NCBI GenBank assembly: GCA_028822955.1
Contig: JAPKCL010000004.1
Location: forward strand, 1 to 30,761
Length of the DNA: 30,761 nt
Source of the DNA: Candidatus Poseidoniaceae archaeon
GTDB lineage: Archaea; Thermoplasmatota; Poseidoniia; Poseidoniales; Poseidoniaceae
Direction: 5' to 3'
The translations under genes and the position numbers were made by a program. Position 1 is the first letter of the stretch, and the number at the start of each line of letters is the position of its first letter. Positions 8,595 to 17,274 of this stretch are shown here, in pieces. The notes beneath the pieces were generated by a model that saw only the letters and a list, made by a program, of their open reading frames with translations, made no database searches and had not been told where the DNA came from.

Positions 8595-10349
8595 ATGGCT
8601 GGTCCGTCGAAAGTTGAATTCCCTGGACAAAAGAAGCAGCGTATTCGTATGCGGGGCACCAAGCATGCCAACGAAGCAACTGCCAATAAACTCAAGCGCG
8701 AGCTTGCAAAGTTGTTGGAAAATCCAAGAGCGCACCTTCCCGTTATGACTTGGAAAGGAAAGCTGAGTTGGGGCCGAACTGATCCTGTGACAAAGACAAT
8801 GCGGGCCCTTGAGGCAATTATCCGTAAGAAGGATAACGTCGCTTGGCTCGGTAAGCGCATGATGTCAAAGCGTGGTGATGATGTTGCCAAGGCGTTTGCA
8901 GGTTCCCTTCATGCAGCCCATGACGAAGAAATAACCATGGTTGGAAAATTCAGTTCAGGCTCTTTTGGTTCTGCATCTTTTATCCGACGCGGAGACGGAA
9001 AGCAAGGTTATCTCGCTGGCTTGCAAAATTATTCAAATCTCACTTTGCGAATGTTGCCATGGGAAGACCATGCAAAACGCGGAATGTACTTCTTCACCTG
9101 GAAAGGTGGCTTTGTGTGCACTGGCCCAAACCCAACGCCCCCTGATGAATGGCTTGATGATGTCTTACAACGTTCTCGATTTTCTTTTACGAAGCACAGT
9201 GATTTGTCGGTACCAATTTGGGTCACCGGAGATATTGATGCTCAATCTGTTCTTGATTTCAAACCAAGTGGTAGTGGTTATATTCGATTCTCATTCAAAC
9301 ATGGACCTGTTCTTGCCATTAGTTTTGAAGATTTATCAAAGACCGAAAAGAAAGAGTCTTCGTTCATTCACCATCTCGCACTATCGATGTTGCCGCCGTT
9401 CCTACCTTCAATTCTCACGATTGATGCGAATTGGGCACCAAAAGGTTGGGATAAAGACACGCCCCTTCCAGATGCTGCATCGGAAGGAATGGACAAAATA
9501 ATCGATGCTTGGCAAGGCTTAACCATGAATGAAGGCGTTATTGCACTTGCAATACGAAGGGCGGTTTTAGATTCAATTGATTCAGGACTCGTCGTTGGAG
9601 AATCATGGATCACTGGCTCTGATTTTGACTCGATTGAAGCGGCTTTACAATCCCATCCGGGCTCCTCAGATGAACGCCACCTTACTGCACATATGTTGTT
9701 CGCTTCGATGCAAGAGGGTTCCGTAGATGGAGAAGGATTGCGTATCACTCCGAAGGGAGATGTTTCTGAAAGGAAGGCTGAGGCTTTGGAAGTCATGGAA
9801 GGTACCAGTTGTGGAAACATCCTCGGCGCTCTTTGGGAAAAGTGGGGCATGAAGGGCCTCGAAGGCCTTGGTATCACGGGCGCTGAAGCCGAAGAGATTT
9901 GGAAAAAGCAACAGAAAAAACCGCAACCGTTTGGTACTTTCCTCAAGAGTTTAGATTCCACACGGGCGTTGGCGCAAAAGGTAGCCCGATTCCCAACCCG
10001 TGGCGATACGCTACCTGGAGCAACTGGGGCGGTTCATGATTTGATTCTTCAAGGGCTCTTAGAAGGCGATGGGAAAGCGGAACGGGCAGCAACTCAACGG
10101 CATGATTCAATCGATTCTGCTGCTGCTGCTTGGGCATGGCTACTGGCTTCAGGTCGCTCTGCTGGACAAGAATGGCATTTTGAAATCAACGCCAGAGACC
10201 GTGGTGGTGCTTGGCAGGCCGCCACCAAACAATTACTCGAAGCAGGAAAAGCACTGTATAATTGTGAGAACGAGGATGTCGAACGTGAAACGGTGACGTG
10301 GATGGAATCATTTACGGCTCTCAAAACCGTCACTGGTGAAGCAAACTAA
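8595..10349 (+). CDS. Large protein of unknown function
   Basis: I do not recognise this 584-residue protein. The N-terminus is basic (KKQRIRMRGTKH, then lysine/arginine-rich to about residue 60), and the rest is mixed alpha/beta in appearance. There is no signal peptide, no membrane segment and no nucleotide-binding loop. Aromatic-rich pieces such as YFFTWKGGFVCTG suggest a beta domain, while the C-terminal third looks helical with many Ala, Glu and Lys residues. Two GAGGGG/AGGTG-like ribosome sites stand just before the ATG. A second ATG four bases upstream is in another frame. It is transcribed away from the AAA+ gene and ends two bases before the convergent PLP-enzyme gene. The basic N-terminus could bind nucleic acid, which is only a guess. 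Confidence 0.75.
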   Translation: MAGPSKVEFPGQKKQRIRMRGTKHANEATANKLKRELAKLLENPRAHLPVMTWKGKLSWGRTDPVTKTMRALEAIIRKKDNVAWLGKRMMSKRGDDVAKAFAGSLHAAHDEEITMVGKFSSGSFGSASFIRRGDGKQGYLAGLQNYSNLTLRMLPWEDHAKRGMYFFTWKGGFVCTGPNPTPPDEWLDDVLQRSRFSFTKHSDLSVPIWVTGDIDAQSVLDFKPSGSGYIRFSFKHGPVLAISFEDLSKTEKKESSFIHHLALSMLPPFLPSILTIDANWAPKGWDKDTPLPDAASEGMDKIIDAWQGLTMNEGVIALAIRRAVLDSIDSGLVVGESWITGSDFDSIEAALQSHPGSSDERHLTAHMLFASMQEGSVDGEGLRITPKGDVSERKAEALEVMEGTSCGNILGALWEKWGMKGLEGLGITGAEAEEIWKKQQKKPQPFGTFLKSLDSTRALAQKVARFPTRGDTLPGATGAVHDLILQGLLEGDGKAERAATQRHDSIDSAAAAWAWLLASGRSAGQEWHFEINARDRGGAWQAATKQLLEAGKALYNCENEDVERETVTWMESFTALKTVTGEAN

Positions 10350-10351
10350 AC

Positions 10352-11536
10352 TCAGATATTGGCGAATCCTCTTTCGAGGTCAGCCCACAAATCTTCGAGG
10401 TCTTCAATGCCGATACTAAGTCGAACATAGCCTGGGATAAGACCCGCTGCATGACGGACATCTTCTGGAATCATCATATGGCTTGAATTAAACGGGCATT
10501 CAACGAGTGATTCAACACCACCAAGACTTGTTGCTTCATAGATCATTTCAAGACCGCGCATGAATTTCAAAGCAGCGTCATCGCCACCTTTGACGACAAA
10601 GCCAATCATTCCTGTTCCTTTCGGCATGACTCGTTGTGCAACTTCATAATCGGCATGAGACTTGAGAGTCGGGTGGTTCACCTTCTCAATCATCGAGTGT
10701 GCTTCAAGTCGCTTCGCTAACTCTGCTGCATTGTTGCACAAAACTGGCATGCGGACGTGGAGAGTTCGCATTCCTCGCTCAAGCAAGTAGCAATTATGCG
10801 GGTCGGGGCTGGCACCAAAGTGTACTTTTCGAGGGAAGATTTGAGCGATTAATTCCTTTGAACCGACGACTGCTCCGCCGATGATATCTGAATGACCACC
10901 GAGGTATTTGGTCGTCGAGTGGATGACGAGGTCGACACCCATGGAAAGCGGTTGACACGCCCATGGAGATGCGAATGTGTTGTCGATAATACAAAGCAGA
11001 TTATGGCGCTTCGCAAGTTGGACCATTGCAGGTATATCGCAGACCTTGAGAACAGGATTCGTAAGCGTCTCAATATAGAGAATCTTCGTATTCGGCTGAA
11101 TTGCTGCCTCATATGCTGCAGGGTCTCGCATGTCAGTCATCGTAGTTTCAATTCCAAAACGTGGAAGCTCTTCAGTGAGCAAACCGTAGGTTCCACCGTA
11201 AACGTCTGGGGAGGCAACAATGTGGTCTCCCGCAGAGAGGAACGACATCAATGTCGTCGAAATTGCCGCCATTCCTGAAGCAAAAACTTCTGCATCCTCA
11301 CCGTCTTCAAGAGCCGTTAGTTTTTGCGCTACTGCATCAGAATTTACTGAAGAAAGGCGAGCATAAAGAAGAGTGTGTTGTGCACCGGCCGCCCAACCGG
11401 CATAGCGCTCATCAGTCAGTTTGTAGGTAGAGGATTGAAAAATTGGAGTATTGACTGCATCGCCCACATGGTTTGTCCCACTGTGAACTGCCTTACTTCC
11501 AAATCCATTCAAATCGAGTTTTTTATCTGCTGCCAT
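10352..11536 (-). CDS. Cystathionine gamma-lyase/gamma-synthase family PLP enzyme
   Basis: This is a Cys/Met-metabolism PLP-dependent enzyme (aspartate aminotransferase fold) of 394 residues. Marks are SGMAAI (87-92), a YAR sequence (58-60) at the cofactor phosphate site, DNTFASP (185-191) with the aspartate that pairs with the pyridine nitrogen, HSTTKYLGGHSD with the Schiff-base Lys210, and SLGGVESL near the C-terminus. The family includes cystathionine gamma-synthase, beta-lyase and gamma-lyase and methionine gamma-lyase. Sequence alone does not separate them, so no symbol is given. In the usual position of HPASMTH it has CPFNSSHMMI, a possible specificity difference. The ATG is chosen for GAGGG five bases upstream; the frame opens 12 codons earlier, abutting the EamA stop. 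Probably in an operon with the upstream transporter. Confidence 0.88.
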   Translation of the reverse strand: MAADKKLDLNGFGSKAVHSGTNHVGDAVNTPIFQSSTYKLTDERYAGWAAGAQHTLLYARLSSVNSDAVAQKLTALEDGEDAEVFASGMAAISTTLMSFLSAGDHIVASPDVYGGTYGLLTEELPRFGIETTMTDMRDPAAYEAAIQPNTKILYIETLTNPVLKVCDIPAMVQLAKRHNLLCIIDNTFASPWACQPLSMGVDLVIHSTTKYLGGHSDIIGGAVVGSKELIAQIFPRKVHFGASPDPHNCYLLERGMRTLHVRMPVLCNNAAELAKRLEAHSMIEKVNHPTLKSHADYEVAQRVMPKGTGMIGFVVKGGDDAALKFMRGLEMIYEATSLGGVESLVECPFNSSHMMIPEDVRHAAGLIPGYVRLSIGIEDLEDLWADLERGFANI

Positions 11537-11572
11537 AGAATCCCTCTTTTCCTTCGAAACGGTGTCCGTCAT

Positions 11573-12547
11573 TTACTCTTCCTCATCGGCGCTTGTGAAG
11601 ACTTCAACAACAATATTTCCAATGAACAATGCTCCGCCGCCAACAAGAATCCACCCACTCCAGTGGTCAAGACCTAAACTCAAGCCGTAAAAGGTCGCCC
11701 ATACCGGCTCAAACGCATAGATAATAGCTGCTTGAATTGGATGTAAAAAGCGTTGAAAGAGATTGAGTAAAAGCAAGCAAAACAGTGAGCCACCAATTCC
11801 AAGGCAAAGAATTTGAACAAATACTCCATCCTTGAAGACCAGATCCCATTGCGAAATTGAACGGCCGCCTCCAATCAATAACAAGAGGAGGAAAGAGCCG
11901 ATGGTCACCACAATAAAGGAGGTTTGAGTTACGCCGATCGGTTCGAGTTGTTGTGTGATTTTTTGAGTATAAATAATATGCAAAGCAAAGAAGACGGCGC
12001 AGATAACCGTGAGGATTTCTCCAAGGCCCCATGTTAAGTGCGGAGGGCCCTGAATGAAGCCTGCTCCGAACGTGGCGAGAAGAACGCCAAGAATCAATGC
12101 TCGAGAAGGGCGCGACTTGGTGAAAATCACAGTGATTAATGCAGTAAAAACGACATAGAGGGATGTTAAGAAAGCGGACACTGAAGGGCTAATATCCTCC
12201 AAACCAATCATTTGAGTTACAAATCCAACAAGCATAATTCCTCCAAGAACCAATCCCCCGCGCCATTGTTCAGGGTGTTTGAGGGCTGCTCTGGCCTTTG
12301 GAAAGAGGAGAAGCATCGCGATTGCCGCTACAGCAAAACGAGCAGCGACCAGAATCGCCACGACTTGGAACCGGCCAATGTCTTGTATTTCTGGTTCAAG
12401 GGAATTGAGTGCCTGCTTCATCCAAATGAAGGTCGCACCCCAAACCGAAGTAACAACCAGTAGCGCAATCAAGGCCTTCTTGCGCTGAAGGGGCGTTGCA
12501 GGGCTGGCTTCCAAACCGATGCCGAGTTGCGAAAGAGGTTCGCCCAT
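11573..12547 (-). CDS. EamA/DMT-family transporter
   Basis: This is an inner-membrane permease of the drug/metabolite transporter superfamily with 324 residues, about ten hydrophobic helices and two EamA repeats. The first repeat carries VVTSVWGATFIWMK, and the second ends with the characteristic IYAFEPVWATFYG segment (about residues 277-289) and a final helix. Members export amino acids or other small metabolites; the substrate here cannot be read. It is 36 bases upstream of the cystathionine-lyase-family gene on the same strand, so export or uptake of a sulfur amino acid is a reasonable but unproven guess. The C-terminus is an acidic cytoplasmic tail. It is divergent from the flavoprotein gene across about 100 bases. 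Confidence 0.88.
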   Translation of the reverse strand: MGEPLSQLGIGLEASPATPLQRKKALIALLVVTSVWGATFIWMKQALNSLEPEIQDIGRFQVVAILVAARFAVAAIAMLLLFPKARAALKHPEQWRGGLVLGGIMLVGFVTQMIGLEDISPSVSAFLTSLYVVFTALITVIFTKSRPSRALILGVLLATFGAGFIQGPPHLTWGLGEILTVICAVFFALHIIYTQKITQQLEPIGVTQTSFIVVTIGSFLLLLLIGGGRSISQWDLVFKDGVFVQILCLGIGGSLFCLLLLNLFQRFLHPIQAAIIYAFEPVWATFYGLSLGLDHWSGWILVGGGALFIGNIVVEVFTSADEEE

Positions 12548-12651
12548 ATCCTATGGCCGGAGTGGCGCCGAATGAGTATGACGGTCAAGAGTGGTGATTT
12601 GCAACCACTTGAACGCTAAGACTCAAGGAGTGAGCCGGTTGAGTGGTTAAC

Positions 12652-14031
12652 ATGACGGCGGACACCGACTCTGTAGTGCGCTCATGGGAACACCCCATTG
12701 AGACAGGCGAAATGCCGGAAAGTGGTACGGAATTCGATGCAATCATTGTTGGCGGAGGCCCTGGTGGTGCTGCTGCTGCCGGATACTTGGCTAAATCCGG
12801 TGCTCGTGTCCTGATGATCGAAAAAGAAGTCTGGCCGCGCGACAAAATTTGTGGCGATGCTGTCGGTGGAAAGTCGCTTTCTCACGTCAGTGAACTCGGT
12901 GTCAAAGCCGATTTAGAAGCGACACCCCACTTCAGAGTCACAGGGATTGTCTTCTCTTCACCAAAGGGTAACACGGTACGCGTCCCGTTACCAGAAGATG
13001 ACGTCGAAAGAATGGAAGCTGGGTATGCATTGCCTCGAGCCCAATTCGATTCGTTACTGTTCAACCGTTGCCAAGCATTAGTGCGTGGAGCAGGTGGTTC
13101 AATTATCCAAGGCGGGGATGTTCGCACCGTTCTGTTTGATGATGGCGCTGGAGGAGAAGACCCTGGCGAAGGAAGCGGAGATGCTCGACATGCCGCTGGA
13201 ATTATTGTTCGAATCGGAGGAAGAAACGGAGAAGAGCGAACATTCTATTCTCGTGAATTGGTCGGTGCGGCAGGCTATAGGTGCCCAGTCGCCCGTTCAG
13301 TCGTGGAGTCCTCATACAGTGAAGCCATGATGGACCGCGACCATTATTGCGGCGGATATCGAGAATATTGGAGAAATGTCAAAGGATGCGAGGCAAATGT
13401 CGGCGATATTGAAATTCATTTTGTTGACTCTGTCATTCCCGGATACTTCTGGCTCTTCCCAGTCTCAGAAAACGTAGTCAATGTTGGCATTGGAATGGTC
13501 ATGGGGCTTTTGGATAAACAAAAGAAGAAATTAAAGGCACTTCAAGCGGATGTTATCGCAAACCATCCGATGTTTAAAGACCGATTTGCAGAAGCAGAAA
13601 TGGTACCTGGTTCAGCCAAAGGTTGGCAACTTCCATTCGGCTCACCTCGTAAGAAAAGCAGTAATCAACCTCGCCGTTCCAGCATGAATGGTATTCGATT
13701 GGTTGGCGATGCTGCTTCTTTAATTGACCCGTTTTCGGGCGAAGGAGTTGGAAACGCATTGGTGACTGGAGAGATGGCTGCTCGACACATTATGGAAAAA
13801 AGACCATTCGTTGAGTATCAAGATGAGGTGTGGAAAGTGTTAGGCCCTGAACTCATCAACTCCTACCGTATGCAAAAACTCAGCCGAAAGTCTTGGCTCC
13901 TCAACTGGTTTGTCGGAAAGGCGGAGAAAAAGCCTGTCTTGCAGGAAATGATGACTGAAATGATTGCCAGTAAAGAAGCCCAAGAGAATTTACATTCACC
14001 TTGGTTTATGATGAAGACATTGTTGTTTTGA
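12652..14031 (+). CDS. Geranylgeranyl reductase family FAD-dependent oxidoreductase
   Basis: This flavoprotein of the geranylgeranyl reductase/PHBH superfamily saturates double bonds of isoprenoid chains; in archaea such enzymes hydrogenate the lipid side chains. The FAD-binding loop IIVGGGPGGAAAAGYLA lies near residues 31-47, followed by MIEKE, with the family's PRDKICGD motif just after. The second flavin motif GDAASLIDPFSGEGVGNAL lies near 350-368. A CGGYREYW substrate-domain segment and PGYFWLFP are also typical. A Gly/Asp/Glu-rich insertion at about 163-175 is unusual. The ATG is favoured over GTG three codons earlier. The stop codon is part of the next gene's ribosome site, so expression is coupled to the HAD phosphatase. 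An exact role in membrane lipid saturation is likely but not proven. Confidence 0.88.
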   Translation: MTADTDSVVRSWEHPIETGEMPESGTEFDAIIVGGGPGGAAAAGYLAKSGARVLMIEKEVWPRDKICGDAVGGKSLSHVSELGVKADLEATPHFRVTGIVFSSPKGNTVRVPLPEDDVERMEAGYALPRAQFDSLLFNRCQALVRGAGGSIIQGGDVRTVLFDDGAGGEDPGEGSGDARHAAGIIVRIGGRNGEERTFYSRELVGAAGYRCPVARSVVESSYSEAMMDRDHYCGGYREYWRNVKGCEANVGDIEIHFVDSVIPGYFWLFPVSENVVNVGIGMVMGLLDKQKKKLKALQADVIANHPMFKDRFAEAEMVPGSAKGWQLPFGSPRKKSSNQPRRSSMNGIRLVGDAASLIDPFSGEGVGNALVTGEMAARHIMEKRPFVEYQDEVWKVLGPELINSYRMQKLSRKSWLLNWFVGKAEKKPVLQEMMTEMIASKEAQENLHSPWFMMKTLLF

Positions 14032-14040
14032 GGTGAGAAA

Positions 14041-14829
14041 ATGGATGCGCAGCTCGACGAAATTGATGCGGTTTTTCTTGATTTAGATGGTACTATCTAT
14101 CTTGGTAACAACCTGATTGAAGGTGCTCTTGAATTTCTAGATCGATGTGATAAACGCGGTGTTAAACGCTATTTCCTATCCAATAATTCAAGTCGTTCGG
14201 TCAAGCAATACGTAAAGAAATTGCATGCGTTTGGCATCCCTGCTGTCGAAGATGATGTCTTGCTTTCTACTCACGATTTGTTAGCATGGCTCAAATCCAA
14301 CTCAGTCACGAAAACATGGTTAATTGGTACTGAAGGCATGCGAGAAATGCTTGAAGAAAAAGGCATTGAAACTCGAAGTGAACGCCCAGAATACGTTGTC
14401 CTTGGCTACGACACGGAAATCGATTATGAAAAACTCTCCAGAGCGAGTATCTTTCTCCATGCTGGCGTCCCACTGGTCGCAAGTCACCCCGACATGGTTT
14501 GCCCGTCACCCGATGGCGGTTTGCCTGATGTCGGTGCCTATCTCGCCTTACTCAAAACCACGACCGGCGTAGATCCTGTTCATATCACTGGAAAGCCAAA
14601 TGCAGGTATGATTTTGCATAAAATTGAGGCTTTGGGCCTCGATCCCGCTCGTTGCGCAATGGTTGGAGACCGGTTGTATACCGACCTGGCCATGGCGACA
14701 AGGGCTGGCTGTGTTGGCGTGTTGGTGCTCTCTGGTGAAGCGACAATGACTGATGTTTCTGAACTTGAAGTTGGGGCCGAACAACAACCCACTGTCATCG
14801 TTGAAAGCGTTGACCAATTGTTACGGTGA
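14041..14829 (+). CDS. HAD superfamily IIA phosphatase (NagD/phosphoglycolate phosphatase-like)
   Basis: This haloacid-dehalogenase-superfamily hydrolase of subclass IIA has 262 residues, normal for NagD-type phosphatases. Motif I is DLDGT at 14-18, with nucleophile Asp14 and acid Asp16. Motif II is LSNNSS at 46-51. The motif III lysine is K185 in TGKPNAGM. Motif IV is GDRLYTD at 209-215. A cap domain is inserted between motifs II and III. Relatives dephosphorylate p-nitrophenyl phosphate, glycolate 2-phosphate, UMP or glycerol phosphate; the substrate is unknown here. The start is well fixed by a near-perfect archaeal ribosome site, GAGGTGA at 14030-14036, which overlaps the flavoprotein stop and implies translational coupling. 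The NERD-domain gene follows after nine bases. Confidence 0.9.
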   Translation: MDAQLDEIDAVFLDLDGTIYLGNNLIEGALEFLDRCDKRGVKRYFLSNNSSRSVKQYVKKLHAFGIPAVEDDVLLSTHDLLAWLKSNSVTKTWLIGTEGMREMLEEKGIETRSERPEYVVLGYDTEIDYEKLSRASIFLHAGVPLVASHPDMVCPSPDGGLPDVGAYLALLKTTTGVDPVHITGKPNAGMILHKIEALGLDPARCAMVGDRLYTDLAMATRAGCVGVLVLSGEATMTDVSELEVGAEQQPTVIVESVDQLLR

Positions 14830-14838
14830 TGGATTTCT

Positions 14839-15750
14839 ATGACGATGGGTGTTCGTTGGAAATGGTGGCGCTCTCGGCGCTTAAAGCACCCTCCTGACGA
14901 CATACACCGCGCTGGGGACCTTGCTGAAATGCGGCTATGTAAATTATCAAGGGCGGCCGGGCGTGAAAACGGTTGGAAAATTTTTGAATCGGTTCGTATT
15001 CCCGACCCCGATGGTGGTCGAAGAGAAATTGACATGGTCGTCATCGGAGGCAATACCATGCTGGTTGTTGAACAAAAACACTGGGCCGGCTCATTTGTCA
15101 TCACCGATGAACACCATTTTGTTCAAAACCGAAATAATGGAACACAACATAACCACGATGGCGTTGCTGACCGTATTGCACGTAAGGCGAAAATATTGAA
15201 TGCATTACACGAAAAACGACTCTCACTTTCAAAGGATAAGGCGCTTGAAATGCAGGTTATTGTGGCCATGACTCATCAGCGGCTTGAGTGGCCGAAAATC
15301 CCTGGGGATTTGGCGGCAGAAATGGTTGATGAAGCGGGCTTCATTAAAATTCTCGAAACAACCAGCCCGGGGGAAATGAATCCTGATTTGGTGGAGACAC
15401 TGGAAGGATTCAACACGTGGGATGAAGTTCACCTCCACGGCGGTTTGATGTTGAAAGGAGATGTCTTTGGTCTTGGACTCGGCGACCATTTGCGTTCATG
15501 GTTTGCCGACCGAAAAAGCCCAGTTCAGGCTACTGCAGAACATAAGCGTTCGATATTTTCTTTATTCAACAACAACCCAAGTGAAGTCACGTTGAAAACC
15601 GGTGGAAAAAACATCGTTGCCAAAATTCCATTTGGGCTCTCTCTGGATATGCATGTTGTTGGAGAGAAAGCACCGAGAAAAGTCGATTGGGCAACAATCA
15701 CACACATCAGTGTTTCAAAGCCTCCCGTTGACTGGGCCAAGAACATTTGA
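14839..15750 (+). CDS. NERD-domain (nuclease-related) protein
   Basis: This protein has an N-terminal NERD domain, a fold related to restriction-type nucleases. The helix AGDLAEMRL (25-33) carries the conserved acidic residue. REIDMVVIGG (62-71) supplies Asp65, and the E-x-K pair lies in VVEQKHWAG (76-84, Glu78 and Lys80). The DxnExK constellation suggests a metal-dependent nuclease core, but many NERD proteins have no shown activity. Residues from about 190 to 303 are unassigned and contain no clear membrane helix. It follows the HAD phosphatase by nine bases and precedes the SemiSWEET gene by about fifteen, so all lie in one transcriptional unit. The functions of these neighbours do not obviously relate. 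Confidence 0.82.
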   Translation: MTMGVRWKWWRSRRLKHPPDDIHRAGDLAEMRLCKLSRAAGRENGWKIFESVRIPDPDGGRREIDMVVIGGNTMLVVEQKHWAGSFVITDEHHFVQNRNNGTQHNHDGVADRIARKAKILNALHEKRLSLSKDKALEMQVIVAMTHQRLEWPKIPGDLAAEMVDEAGFIKILETTSPGEMNPDLVETLEGFNTWDEVHLHGGLMLKGDVFGLGLGDHLRSWFADRKSPVQATAEHKRSIFSLFNNNPSEVTLKTGGKNIVAKIPFGLSLDMHVVGEKAPRKVDWATITHISVSKPPVDWAKNI

Positions 15751-15765
15751 GGCTCGCGAAGTTTG

Positions 15766-16086
15766 ATGTGGGTCGGTCCAACGGCTATGGCTATGGCTGC
15801 TCTATGGATTGAGGCAATTGGTTTACTCGCTGGCGTCATCGGGATTTTTGCTTGGATTCCTCAGATTATCCAAGTATGGGTCCACAAACGACATGATGGA
15901 ATCTCTTTGACAACATTTGCTGTTGTTTCTTTCGCACTGGGATTGTGGCTTCTTTACGGTATTCTTGTCGATTCCTTTGCAATGATTGCTGCCAATATCA
16001 TGACCTTAACGGTCATTGGTGCAGTCATTATCGGAGTTCTTAGAGTTCGCAAAAGTGAACAGCAATCGGAAGAGAATCAGTTGTAA
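15766..16086 (+). CDS. SemiSWEET/PQ-loop family small membrane transporter
   Basis: This is a small membrane protein of 106 residues with three hydrophobic helices and the PQ-loop signature WIPQIIQVW near residue 30, followed by the loop KRHDGISLTTF. That is the single triple-helix bundle of prokaryotic SemiSWEETs, which dimerise to pass sugars across the membrane. The third helix (MIAANIMTLTVIGAVIIGVL) is followed by a charged tail. The ATG at 15766 is the first in frame; TTG 15763 and a Met seven codons further in are alternatives. The last ten bases overlap the convergent glutamine synthetase gene. Substrate unknown. Confidence 0.85.
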   Translation: MWVGPTAMAMAALWIEAIGLLAGVIGIFAWIPQIIQVWVHKRHDGISLTTFAVVSFALGLWLLYGILVDSFAMIAANIMTLTVIGAVIIGVLRVRKSEQQSEENQL

Positions 16087-17090
16087 GAAGCCTTTGTTGT
16101 TGAAATAATCACTGCCCCAATCTTGTAGGGGTCTCCATTCGACGCTGGTCTACGATCTTCGAGACGGCCGGTCCACCCATCATCGACGGTCGTGATTGGA
16201 ATTCGAATAGAAGCTCCGCGGTCTGAAACTCCATATGAGAATTGGTCAATAGATTGTGTTTCATGCAATCCCGTTAGGCGCTGGTCGTTGAATTCTCCAT
16301 ACACATCCATGTGCTTCTTGATGTTCTTTCCAAATTCTTCACAGATTTTGGTAAACAATGCCTCGCCACCTTGGTCACGCATTTTTCCATCGGAGAAGTT
16401 TGCATGCATTCCAGAACCGTTCCAATCGCCCTTGACTGGTTTTGGATGATATTCGATGTAGCAGCCATGGCTTTCTGTCAGTCGGTCAATCAAGTAGCGA
16501 GCAACCCAGAGTTCATCTCCGGCTCTTTTAGCGCCCTTAGCAAAGACTTGGAATTCCCATTGCCCACAAGCAACTTCTTGATTAATTCCTTCAAAATTGA
16601 TTCCAGCATCCAAGCACAAGTCAGCATGCTCTTCAACCAGTGAACGACCATGTGTATTTCTTCCACCAACAGAACAGTAGTACATTCCTTGAGGTCCTGG
16701 GAATCCGCCAACAGGGAAGCCAAGTGGAAGTTGTGTTTCAGTATCCATGATGAAATATTCTTGCTCAAATCCAAACCAGAAGTCTTCATCATCGTCTTCG
16801 ATTGTTGCTCGGCCATTGCTCGGATGAGGTGTTCCGTCTGCATTCATTACTTCACACATAACCAAAAAGCCGTTGAAACGTTGAGGGTCGGGGAAGATCG
16901 CAACAGGTTTGAGAAGGCAGTCTGAATCATCGCCCATTGCTTGACGGGTTGAAGATCCATCGAAGCACCAAACAGGGCATTCTTCAAGCGTTCCGGTGAA
17001 ATCTGGGCGAACCAAGGTTTTGCTTCGCATGTTTTGTGTCGGGCTGTATCCATCGAGCCAAATGTATTCCAATTTTGCTTTATCCATCAT
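16077..17090 (-). CDS. glnA: Glutamine synthetase, type II (eukaryote-like)
   Basis: This enzyme makes glutamine from glutamate, ammonia and ATP. It is the short type II (GSII) form rather than the long GlnA type I usual in archaea, with 337 residues. Diagnostic blocks are LEYIWLDGYS, CFDGSSTRQAMGDDSD, DFWFGFEQEYF (the glutamate metal ligands), GFPGPQGMYYCSVGG, GQWEFQVF, EYHPKPVKGDWNGSGMHANF, NDQRLTGLHETQSID and the SDRGASIRIP ATP/glutamate site. All key positions appear intact. Two consecutive Met codons compete as start. No ribosome site is evident, so translation may be near-leaderless. It is divergent from an HTH-CBS regulator across an AT-rich region with an inverted repeat, which could be its control site. 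Confidence 0.94.
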   Translation of the reverse strand: MMDKAKLEYIWLDGYSPTQNMRSKTLVRPDFTGTLEECPVWCFDGSSTRQAMGDDSDCLLKPVAIFPDPQRFNGFLVMCEVMNADGTPHPSNGRATIEDDDEDFWFGFEQEYFIMDTETQLPLGFPVGGFPGPQGMYYCSVGGRNTHGRSLVEEHADLCLDAGINFEGINQEVACGQWEFQVFAKGAKRAGDELWVARYLIDRLTESHGCYIEYHPKPVKGDWNGSGMHANFSDGKMRDQGGEALFTKICEEFGKNIKKHMDVYGEFNDQRLTGLHETQSIDQFSYGVSDRGASIRIPITTVDDGWTGRLEDRRPASNGDPYKIGAVIISTTKASYN

Positions 17091-17118
17091 AGGTATCGGT
17101 TCAGGGCTTGCAAAGACG

Positions 17119-17126
17119 GTATATCA
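17119..17126 (-). promoter_or_regulatory. Candidate TATA box for glnA
   Basis: On the minus strand the sequence GATATACC lies about 30 bases before the glnA ATG. This spacing fits a transcript with almost no leader, matching the absence of a ribosome site. It is a motif-and-position inference only; an AT-rich stretch further upstream offers alternatives. Confidence 0.3.
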
Positions 17127-17156
17127 ACCATACGCCCATCTTTTACCTAATTTATT

Positions 17157-17201
17157 TTGTCAAATGTTTACTTTTTTAACTATTTAATAAATATTTGACT
17201 A
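17157..17201. promoter_or_regulatory. Imperfect inverted repeat, possible operator
   Basis: Left arm TTGTCAAATGTTTA (17157-17170) and right arm TAAATATTTGACTA (17188-17201) are inverted copies matching at 12 of 14 positions, with centres about 31 bases (three helical turns) apart. The core GTCAAAT/ATTTGAC recurs nearby as a tandem ATTTGAAC pair at 17259-17274. The repeat lies between glnA and the divergent HTH-CBS regulator. A dimeric regulator site is plausible; binding is not shown. Confidence 0.4.
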
Positions 17202-17258
17202 CTTATATCGATTATCATCGCGTTCTTTTTTATTCAATTGTTTGCCTCTTTCCGAAAT

Positions 17259-17274
17259 ATTTGAACATTTGAAC
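17259..17274. repeat. Tandem 8-base repeat ATTTGAAC x2
   Basis: Two adjacent copies of ATTTGAAC lie in the leader/promoter region of the HTH-CBS gene. They share the ATTTGA core with the larger inverted repeat 60-100 bases to the left. The rest of the 266-base intergenic region is AT-rich and has no ORF. Confidence 0.35.

Noticed and set aside
12590..12609. Short inverted repeat AGTGGT/ACCACT between the EamA and flavoprotein genes
   Set aside because: Six-base arms with an eight-base spacer are expected by chance and no related site was found nearby.
17171..17230. T-rich runs as possible transcription terminators
   Set aside because: They lie between divergent promoters, not after a gene, so AT-rich promoter DNA is the simpler reading.
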